A stretch of DNA of 6,957 nucleotides from Armatimonadota bacterium (GTDB lineage Bacteria > Armatimonadota > Hebobacteria > Hebobacterales > WVXJ01): contig WVXJ01000234.1 of the NCBI GenBank assembly GCA_011773575.1, forward strand, positions 1-6,957, given 5' to 3'. Shown piece by piece: positions 1 through 4,978 of this stretch; the first letter of the stretch is position 1, and every line of letters begins with the position of its first letter. Position numbers and translations under genes: made by a program. The notes beneath the pieces are model-generated. The model did not search any database and was not told the DNA's origin. It was given only the letters and a program-made list of their open reading frames with translations.

Positions 1-926
1 GGCAGCCACCGGCTCATGATCACCCTTTGCACACCAAAGTCCGATTCATACACCTCCACCGCGTTGCGGAAGATAGTCTCATCATTCGTCACATGCACCC
101 GAGAAGAGTTCCACGCCGAGATGATCCGCTTCTGCTTGGGAGGCGCCAGGATCAGGTCAATATCCCGCGAGCCCTGGTCATAACAGGACTGGAGCAGATT
201 CCCCAGCCACGATTCCGTCAGGGTCCCGCAGGAAACCACATTCGTCGCCAGAGAACACACGATTCCCGCCATGGAGCGCCTTGCCGTGTCTGACCCGATG
301 GTCGCCACATCCGTCCGACCCATCAGGATTGTCTTCTCCAGATCCCGTAGCAATTCTCTGAGCCGCGCCACCTTGGCATCTGCCAGCCGGTTCGCAGAAC
401 CCAGCCAGCCCACCGCCTGCGCGGTTCCGGAGACCTTGATACCGGCCTTGAAAATCTGACAGTAGTTGGATTTTCTCGCCGGCACGGTGGAGCGATCCTC
501 ACCCGTGTCTTCTCCCTCCAGAGCCGCGTTTCCGATGATGTTCGCCGTGGCTCCGGCAGTGTGGGCGGCCGCGGAAGTGCCTCCATAACCGCGCGTTACA
601 CCGATGGTATTCGCGGCGAACACGGAATTCACCATCATCACCTCATTATCAATCTGGATGATGTCCCCAAGGCGAAAATAGGTGGAATTCGCCACATTCA
701 CTCCAGTCTGCGCGGTCGTCGAAGCCACCGCAGTGGAAACCACATCTGTGCTGGGATTCAGAGAATCCTCCAGCCACTCGTGCTTCACATTTGCAGCCGC
801 ATAGTCGCTTGTCCCCAGAGCATCCAAAAGCGGAGTCTCATGGGGAGCCAAAAAAGCCACCAGGTCGGAAACATCCTCGCCGATGGCCGAAAAAGCATCA
901 TATGTCGCCAATCCATTGAAAGGCAC
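1..926 (-). CDS. Major capsid protein, SU10/DUF5309 type (3' end beyond window)
   Basis: This is the structural protein expected to build the phage head. The visible 308 residues are stop-free from a GTG start to the left edge, so the C-terminus is missing. The N-terminus (about 8-55: TYDAFSAIGEDVSDLVAFL, then HETPLLDALG, then HEWLEDSL) follows the pattern of the SU10 major capsid/DUF5309 family. Residues about 75-137 form a Gly/Val-rich, probably beta-structured insertion with GDIIQIDNEVMMV and VTRGYGGT, also typical of that family. A helical segment at 178-203 (RLADAKVARLRELLRDLEK) matches the long spine helix of HK97-fold capsids. The GTG start is chosen because GGAGGT lies 8 bases upstream, an in-frame TAA precedes it by three codons, and the nearby ATG is out of frame. 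It follows the scaffold-like gene, as in SPP1-type modules. The family call rests on remembered motifs. Confidence 0.8.
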   Translation of the reverse strand, partial: MPFNGLATYDAFSAIGEDVSDLVAFLAPHETPLLDALGTSDYAAANVKHEWLEDSLNPSTDVVSTAVASTTAQTGVNVANSTYFRLGDIIQIDNEVMMVNSVFAANTIGVTRGYGGTSAAAHTAGATANIIGNAALEGEDTGEDRSTVPARKSNYCQIFKAGIKVSGTAQAVGWLGSANRLADAKVARLRELLRDLEKTILMGRTDVATIGSDTARRSMAGIVCSLATNVVSCGTLTESWLGNLLQSCYDQGSRDIDLILAPPKQKRIISAWNSSRVHVTNDETIFRNAVEVYESDFGVQRVIMSRWL

Positions 927-934
927 TATTCTTT

Positions 935-940
935 ACCTCC
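935..940 (-). promoter_or_regulatory. Ribosome binding site of the capsid gene
   Basis: The minus strand reads GGAGGT, a consensus Shine-Dalgarno sequence, 8 bases before the GTG codon at 926-924. It decides the non-ATG start, and its strength fits a very highly expressed capsid gene. Confidence 0.75.
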
Positions 941-964
941 AGTTTGAATTCTCCGTTAATCGTT

Positions 965-988
965 GGGCAGGAGCTTCGTCTCCTGCCC
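965..988. repeat. GTWGGGC-family hairpin, copy 1
   Basis: Perfect 9-bp stem GGGCAGGAG / CTCCTGCCC with the six-base loop CTTCGT, led by CGTT. No T-run follows on either strand, so it does not look like an intrinsic terminator. It lies between the scaffold-like and capsid genes and would form in their shared mRNA. The same motif recurs at 1044, 1801, 6672 and 6879. Confidence 0.75.
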
Positions 989-1043
989 CCTATATCATCT
1001 GCGGTTAAAGGTTACTTCCCCGGCCGCATCTTCTTTTCCCGTT

Positions 1044-1066
1044 GGGCAGAAGCTTGTCTTCTGCCC
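1044..1066. repeat. GTWGGGC-family hairpin, copy 2
   Basis: Perfect 9-bp stem GGGCAGAAG / CTTCTGCCC with the loop CTTGT, led by GTT. Compared with copy 1, one base in each arm has changed so that pairing is kept (GGAG/CTCC becomes GAAG/CTTC). No poly-T follows. Confidence 0.75.
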
Positions 1067-1072
1067 CATCGT

Positions 1073-1107
1073 CTTCTTTGCGTCCTTCGCGTCTTTGCGG
1101 TCAAGAA
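1073..1107. repeat. Dispersed GCAAAGACGCGAAGG-type repeat
   Basis: The minus strand reads ACCGCAAAGACGCGAAGG followed by ACGCAAAG, just after the stop codon of the scaffold-like gene. From general knowledge, this phrase recurs as a dispersed intergenic sequence in many environmental bacterial genomes. It has no coding capacity of its own here. The name and class are from memory. Confidence 0.5.
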
Positions 1108-1108
1108 G

Positions 1109-1666
1109 TTATCTCCCCGACCGCATCTTCTCCCGCAGGTGTGCATACTCCCGCAAGGCGCGTCTGTCTCCCCTTCCCGCCGACGCCGCCAACTGTGTCA
1201 GCCGCGCCGCGTCTCCGCTCGCCGAACGAGCGGGATTTGTCAGCGTTCCTGCCGGCCCTCCGCTTCGCAATCGCTCAGCCAGAGGCCGCAGTTTCTCGAT
1301 ATACTCATTCACTTTCTCAGGATCCGTCTCCGGCACCAACTGCGCCAGTTCCGGCGGCAGCCCCGCCTCCACAATCGCCGTCAGCCGCGATGCCTTCTTT
1401 TCTGCCGTCTGCATTCTCGTCAGTGTCTCTTCTTTTTCCGCTCGCAGGATATTCACTTCCGCCTCCGCTGCTTTCCTGGCGGCTTCCATTTCACGCTGCA
1501 ACTTCTCCGCCTGCCGCTTCCAATAGAACTCCTGCTTTTGCTGTTGCGCGGTCAAGCGTGTCACAGTAGCCGCGGCGTCCTCGGCCGCAGCCTTCTCCCC
1601 TTCGGCTTCTTTCAATACTGCTTGGCTCTGATCAGCCTCAGAACCCTGATTCATCATCTCTCCCAT
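1109..1666 (-). CDS. Putative head scaffolding protein (coiled coil)
   Basis: A 185-residue, charged, mostly helical protein. Residues about 14-95 are rich in Ala, Glu, Lys and Gln and read as a long coiled coil (KQEFYWKRQAEKLQREMEAA). A Pro-containing break follows (103-118, GLPPELAQLVPETDPEK), then a basic C-terminal tail (about 145-185, many Arg). Size, composition and basic tail fit phage scaffolding proteins of the gp20/SPP1 gp11 kind, which assemble inside the procapsid and bind the capsid protein through a C-terminal helix. Its place directly before the capsid gene supports this. The start at 1666 is preceded by GGAGG at a 6-base spacing. The frame stays open further upstream to an ATG at 1825, but that extension runs through palindromic repeats and is rejected. 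Function is inferred from position and composition. Confidence 0.7.
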   Translation of the reverse strand: MGEMMNQGSEADQSQAVLKEAEGEKAAAEDAAATVTRLTAQQQKQEFYWKRQAEKLQREMEAARKAAEAEVNILRAEKEETLTRMQTAEKKASRLTAIVEAGLPPELAQLVPETDPEKVNEYIEKLRPLAERLRSGGPAGTLTNPARSASGDAARLTQLAASAGRGDRRALREYAHLREKMRSGR

Positions 1667-1672
1667 TCTCTT

Positions 1673-1677
1673 CCTCC
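1673..1677 (-). promoter_or_regulatory. Ribosome binding site deciding the scaffold start
   Basis: The minus strand reads GGAGG, then AAGAGA, then ATG. This selects the start at 1666 over the in-frame upstream ATG at 1825, whose extension would be made of repeat sequence. Confidence 0.75.
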
Positions 1678-1687
1678 GTTTCTCACG

Positions 1688-1722
1688 GGCTTGCCCGCCT
1701 CCGGTGCGGCTTGCCCGCCTCC
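1688..1722. repeat. Two direct copies of GGCTTGCCCGCCTCC
   Basis: Identical 15-base units lie at 1688-1702 and 1708-1722, a 20-base period. The first also forms a short hairpin with the preceding bases (CGGGC TT GCCCG, 1686-1697). It is the first element in the 567-base non-coding gap between the scaffold-like gene and the gene before it. Confidence 0.6.
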
Positions 1723-1800
1723 CCGTTTCTCGTAAGACACAACTCCACGTCCTGCTATTCTCCCTACACGCCAACGCCCTCTTTCTTCCAGGCACTCGTA

Positions 1801-1823
1801 GGGCAGGAGGGCCACCTCCTGCC
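1801..1823. repeat. GTWGGGC-family hairpin, copy 3
   Basis: Stem GGCAGGAGG (1802-1810) / CCTCCTGCC (1815-1823) with the loop GCCA, led by CGTAGG. It is in the same orientation as the other copies. No T-run follows. Confidence 0.75.
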
Positions 1824-1870
1824 ACCTGTTCTCTACATAGTTCACTGTTACGTGAGGCCTTCTTTGGAGT

Positions 1871-1888
1871 GCGAAGGCTTGCCTTCGC
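1871..1888. repeat. GCGAAGGC/GCCTTCGC palindrome
   Basis: A near-perfect palindrome: GCGAAGGC, TT, GCCTTCGC. It probably folds as a 7-bp stem with a CTTG loop. It lies in the repeat-rich gap 1667-2233 and differs in sequence from the GTWGGGC hairpins. Confidence 0.6.
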
Positions 1889-1894
1889 TTTGGC

Positions 1895-1941
1895 TGGCAG
1901 GAGTCTTGTTTATCCTGAGCCGAGCCGAAGGGCTACTGCCA
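1895..1941. repeat. Composite repeat: TCCTGAGC unit inside inverted arms
   Basis: Arms TGGCAG (1895-1900) and CTGCCA (1936-1941) enclose a dispersed unit that begins TATCCTGAGCCGAGCC and ends GAAGGG (1911-1932). After one mismatch the arms extend by two more pairs. It looks like one repeat family sitting in the loop of another. Confidence 0.55.
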
Positions 1942-1968
1942 CTCGTTTCTCCGCAAAGCCTGCTGTAG

Positions 1969-2038
1969 GGCGGGGGTGTTTATCCCGAGCGAAGCCGAGG
2001 GGCAGGTGCATCCTGAGCGAAGTCGAAGGGCCCCCGCC
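1969..2038. repeat. Composite repeat: two TCCTGAGCGAAG units inside GC-rich arms
   Basis: Outer arms GGCGGGGG (1969-1976) and CCCCCGCC (2031-2038) pair perfectly over 8 bp. Between them lie two diverged direct copies of one unit, at 1981-2002 (TATCCCGAGCGAAGCC...) and 2009-2030 (CATCCTGAGCGAAGTC...). The leading GTAGGGC matches the lead of the GTWGGGC hairpins. The inner unit belongs to a repeat known to be scattered through many environmental genomes. Confidence 0.6.
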
Positions 2039-2100
2039 GATTCAGTCTTATGTCCATCCTGTCAAGAACGGCTCGGCCAAAACAAAACCGCCCCGACTTG

Positions 2101-2119
2101 CCTGCCGCCGGCTGGCAGG
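2101..2119. repeat. CCTGCC/GGCAGG hairpin
   Basis: Six-base arms CCTGCC and GGCAGG with a 7-base GC-rich loop, in the non-coding gap between the candidate immunity gene and the scaffold-like gene. No poly-T follows on either strand. Confidence 0.5.
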
Positions 2120-2212
2120 TCTCTCAGGACGGCTTCTCGCGTTTATCGGCTGACTACAAACCCCTCGGCCATCAAATCCCTCAGCCTGCCAAGCCTCAGC
2201 GAAGGATCTCCT

Positions 2213-2231
2213 GACTCCCGACTCTTGACTC
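2213..2231. repeat. Three GACTC units with 7-base period
   Basis: GACTC occurs three times with exact 7-base spacing, starting two bases beyond the stop codon of the candidate immunity gene. On the minus strand it reads GAGTCAAGAGTCGGGAGTC. Similar GAGTC-type runs are commonly found just after stop codons in environmental genomes (general knowledge). Confidence 0.55.
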
Positions 2232-2233
2232 TT

Positions 2234-3139
2234 TCACGAATCCTCCCTTATCTTCCGCAGCAACTCCCGCGGCTCTGTCGAAAACCCCATCATCTCGGCT
2301 CGGAGGTATGCCAAGCCAAGACTCTCTTCATCCACATGGAAACCTACCTCTCCCCGCCCAATCTGTCTGCAAGTCCACAAATAACACTTATCCATCGCCT
2401 CCGGGAACAACTCGCTCAGAGTCCTCTCTCCAGACTGATGCACCGCCAGTAAGTAGAGCACCTCCTCGACCTTCCGGGTAAATTGCCAACCCACAGGAGT
2501 GCCGCTCAATTCTCGGCCGGCATGTTTCCTGCAATATGTCTTTGCCAGCTCGAATTCCCCTGCTTCCACACACCATTGCACGAATATCGGCAAATGACCC
2601 TCAATAGTATCATGATGTCGATTCGCTTCCGGTGAATCCGGTGGCAGGGCATACTGAAAATCGAGCCAGGCCTTCATCCGCTTAACAGTTTGCTTCAACA
2701 GTCTCTTCTCTCGCTTCCCCTTCTTCAACCAACGACAGGTAAACAACATCCGCGCCCGCAGCGCTCTCCCCAAATCTTCATCATGCCATGGCTCTGCATC
2801 ACCCTCGACCGGCCCATACTGATAGGCAGTGAAGGACCTGCCCTCAATCATCTCCTCACGAACGCAATCACGCATCTTGCCATAACCCCCGCAGTCATCC
2901 ATCTCCTCAGCCTTCTCAAGGCAGCGCAGAGCGAATGTCAGTTCCTCATCTGCAGAATCACTCTCTTCAAGCGCGTATAGCCGCATGGCGTTATATAGAA
3001 GGGATGTCCCGGAGCCCAGGTACGAATTTGTTCTGACTACTCTCCTCCAGTCTCGCCCCCGCTCTTCGGCGTCCTTGGGGAGCATTCGCAAGATACCTTG
3101 TCGTTCCTCTTCCCATTGTTTTCTCGTGGCAGGTCGCAT
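2234..3139 (-). CDS. Helical protein of unknown family; candidate immunity protein to the upstream MuF toxin
   Basis: A 301-residue soluble protein with no signal peptide or membrane segment; I do not recognise its family with confidence. It looks all-helical, with repeat-like stretches (for example 45-80, 122-161, 186-205, 222-236, 271-299), rich in Glu, Arg and Leu, and with eight Cys (73, 83, 92, 135, 190, 203, 252, 257). The general look recalls helical immunity families such as Imm49, but no diagnostic motif was seen. The ATG at 3139 is 13 bases beyond the stop of the toxin-bearing minor head gene. Its ribosome site AGAGGT overlaps that stop codon, so the two genes are probably translated together. 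This close pairing, and the lack of an SPP1 head gene of this size at the same position, is why an immunity role is inferred. It could instead be an accessory head protein. Confidence 0.55.
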   Translation of the reverse strand: MRPATRKQWEEERQGILRMLPKDAEERGRDWRRVVRTNSYLGSGTSLLYNAMRLYALEESDSADEELTFALRCLEKAEEMDDCGGYGKMRDCVREEMIEGRSFTAYQYGPVEGDAEPWHDEDLGRALRARMLFTCRWLKKGKREKRLLKQTVKRMKAWLDFQYALPPDSPEANRHHDTIEGHLPIFVQWCVEAGEFELAKTYCRKHAGRELSGTPVGWQFTRKVEEVLYLLAVHQSGERTLSELFPEAMDKCYLWTCRQIGRGEVGFHVDEESLGLAYLRAEMMGFSTEPRELLRKIREDS

Positions 3140-3149
3140 CTTAAGAAGA

Positions 3150-3155
3150 CCTCTA
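3150..3155 (-). promoter_or_regulatory. Ribosome binding site overlapping the toxin gene stop
   Basis: The minus strand reads TAGAGGT, 9 bases, then ATG. The TAG is the stop of the minor head/toxin gene and its last bases begin the AGAGGT ribosome site of the next gene. This suggests translational coupling of the pair. Confidence 0.6.
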
Positions 3156-4958
3156 GTCGGAGATATGTTGGAACCGTATCCCTTTCCGTGTTAGCGAAGG
3201 ACCGGCTCTTGCTCGCCCTCCAGCATTGCTCATGATCAGATCGCATACCATGCGGTTTTCATCCATGGCCTTCAGTATTCTTCTTGCCTCTGACCTTTCG
3301 AGGCCGCTTTTTTCTAGCCATTTGGGCAATTCTCTTTCAAATGCTTTCCCTCGTCCCAGCCTCTCCAGCGCTTTACTGCCACTTACTGCACGGCTCTTCT
3401 TCCAGGCCTTATTATCCCAGAGCTCAACGATACACCGATTCCCCTCCCAGCGATATGTTATCGCATCCGGGCCCGGCGCGTTCAGTCGCTTCTTTCTGGG
3501 ATCGAGAATGAACTTCCTGCCGCTCTTCTCCAGCCATTTTCCCAGTCGCAACTCCCCAATTCGCCCGCGTCTTAGCGCCCTCTTAATCTGTCTCCAGGTG
3601 CGCGGTTTCTTAGCCGCCTTCCCTACTTTCTTAACTGCCCGTGATAGCCACGGTTTCGCTCTGGCCCTCTTTCGTTTGCCGCCCTTCGCCGCTTTCTTGA
3701 TTGCTTTGCGGGCCTTTTTGGAAATACTTGCCGCTTTCTTTGCTACCTTGCGGACTTTGCCGGTAATAGTCGCCGCTTTGCCTATTGTGGAGACCCCTCT
3801 TGTGCCAGCCTTCGCAACACTAGCGCCTCCAGCAGGTGAGAGCAGAATATCAATCAGCGTTGATCCGCGTGCACGTCCTCGTTTGTAAGGATCTTCGGCA
3901 GATAGGTCTTCGAGAGATTGCCAAGTCCCCTTGGCCGCCGCTTTGCCGAATTCTTTTGCCGTTTCCCACTTGCTTTCACTTGTCCAAAGATGCTTCGCCG
4001 CTTGCCAGATACCCCCCAGCATCGCTGGCAGATTAATACTCTCTATAAAACCTTCATTGAAACCTCTGCGAAATTCGGGGTCAAAGTAGGAATACTCTTC
4101 GCCCCCAATCAGACTCTCCAAAAGCCGTCTGTCGACGTCGAGTAAACTTCTATGTTTCTGTAACCATGGTGCCAACACACATCGGCAATTAGGGTGTGTA
4201 TCCTCCACCGGCATCGGCGCTTCAGCCAACACATATATGCCTTCACCACCTTCCCCGCCTTGTGCCCACGCAACACATGTCCCATCACACGGCCCCGTGC
4301 CAAAATACAGAAACTTCACTCGCAGTTGCGGCACATCTCGAGATGCATCGCTTAGTGCCATACAGCGCGTCTGATTTGCCGCCAGCGTCCATTCGGAAAT
4401 CGCGATGGTTGATAACCGCGCGCCGAAGCGAGATGAGACCCCCCGCCCCAGGACTGTGTTTCGAGTAAGGCTCGCAGCCGCCGTCTCCGGGCTTTCTTCC
4501 AGCAACTCTGCAAGCTGAAATCGCCGCGGAATCTCCCCGGCAAGGTCTCGCGTGAAACGAGAAACCAGCCACTTCAGCCGCTCAAAATCGAGCACCTCCT
4601 CCGGGCGCTGCTGCAGGCGATCTTCCGGGGAGGAATCGGGGAACAGCAAGGTGAGTTCTCTAAGAATCTCCTCCCTCGCGGCTGTGCTGGCATAAGTCAG
4701 CGCGAGTCTCAGAACCTGCTCGAGTCCCTCCTCCAGCGCGATAAGAAGAACGCGGGCTGACTCACCGTCTCCGTCCGTCAGGGCCTCGCCAATCTTCTCC
4801 AATACTTGCGCCAACAGGGCCCGCAAAACTCGCCGGAAACGCGCAAGGAGCGCACGGTTCTTTTGTGCGCTCCTCGCAATCTCTCCGCCAAGGTATGCCC
4901 TGGCCTCTTCTGCCGCGGCCTTCTCAAGGGCCGCGGCCGTTTGTTGAACCACAGCCAA
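3153..4958 (-). CDS. MuF-type minor head protein fused to a C-terminal putative nuclease toxin
   Basis: 601 residues, far longer than a plain SPP1 gp7-like minor head protein (about 300). Residues 1-270 form the MuF head-morphogenesis domain, with C224/C228 and the hallmark HPNCRC at 255-260. SPP1 gp7 binds the portal and acts in DNA ejection. Residues about 358-400 (YKRGRARGSTLIDILLSPAG onward) form a Gly/Ala-rich hydrophobic linker like those before toxin domains. Residues 401-466 hold 31 Lys/Arg and no acidic residue. Residues 467-601 look like a restriction-endonuclease fold: E469 in a first helix, GPDAI (D498), then VELWDNKAW, giving D515-x-K517 (or E512/K517) as the likely metal site, and a late SNAGG (577-581) with KGIRF near the end. 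The TTG start is chosen because an in-frame TGA lies two codons upstream and AGGG sits 9 bases before it; GTG two codons on is an alternative. It starts 20 bases after the portal stop. The head domain is sure; the nuclease is inferred. Confidence 0.8.
   Translation of the reverse strand: MAVVQQTAAALEKAAAEEARAYLGGEIARSAQKNRALLARFRRVLRALLAQVLEKIGEALTDGDGESARVLLIALEEGLEQVLRLALTYASTAAREEILRELTLLFPDSSPEDRLQQRPEEVLDFERLKWLVSRFTRDLAGEIPRRFQLAELLEESPETAAASLTRNTVLGRGVSSRFGARLSTIAISEWTLAANQTRCMALSDASRDVPQLRVKFLYFGTGPCDGTCVAWAQGGEGGEGIYVLAEAPMPVEDTHPNCRCVLAPWLQKHRSLLDVDRRLLESLIGGEEYSYFDPEFRRGFNEGFIESINLPAMLGGIWQAAKHLWTSESKWETAKEFGKAAAKGTWQSLEDLSAEDPYKRGRARGSTLIDILLSPAGGASVAKAGTRGVSTIGKAATITGKVRKVAKKAASISKKARKAIKKAAKGGKRKRARAKPWLSRAVKKVGKAAKKPRTWRQIKRALRRGRIGELRLGKWLEKSGRKFILDPRKKRLNAPGPDAITYRWEGNRCIVELWDNKAWKKSRAVSGSKALERLGRGKAFERELPKWLEKSGLERSEARRILKAMDENRMVCDLIMSNAGGRARAGPSLTRKGIRFQHISD
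4846..4874. repeat. Perfect 10-bp inverted repeat inside the MuF gene
   Basis: Arms AGGAGCGCAC (4846-4855) and GTGCGCTCCT (4865-4874) with a 9-base loop, covering codons of about residues 29-38. A second inverted repeat, CCGCGGCC (4913-4920) / GGCCGCGG (4929-4936), lies closer to the start over residues 8-15. Both would fold in the early mRNA of the toxin-bearing gene. The role is unknown and they may be chance products of Ala/Arg-rich coding. Confidence 0.45.
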
Positions 4959-4978
4959 TGCTCAACACCCTGCAATAC

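Noticed and set aside
965..1066. Hairpins between scaffold-like and capsid genes as intrinsic terminators
   Set aside because: No T-run follows the stems on the minus strand, and the same hairpin recurs in other gaps, so they are treated as dispersed repeats.
944..1735. Plus-strand open frames of up to 263 codons opposite the scaffold-like gene
   Set aside because: They are mirror frames of a GC-rich, Ala/Glu/Lys-rich coding sequence, with Ser/Pro/Leu/Arg-biased products, no domain pattern and no ribosome site.
1667..1825. In-frame N-terminal extension of the scaffold-like gene to an ATG at 1825
   Set aside because: The added 53 residues are Arg/Gly-rich and translate the direct repeats and hairpin at 1688-1823; the ATG at 1666 has a GGAGG at 6 bases and begins a normal protein.
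927..2233. CRISPR array in the repeat-rich gaps
   Set aside because: The repeats are palindromes of different families with irregular spacing and no uniform repeat-spacer periodicity.
1704..2452. Plus-strand open frames across the 1667-2233 gap
   Set aside because: Their products are translations of palindromic repeats (for example LSEVEG- and LSRAEG-type phrases) and run into the antisense of the candidate immunity gene.
3306..3318. A-run (A6) on the minus strand near codon 549 of the MuF-toxin gene as a frameshift site
   Set aside because: The run lies out of phase with the X XXY YYZ pattern required for -1 slippage, and the zero frame continues into a coherent C-terminus.
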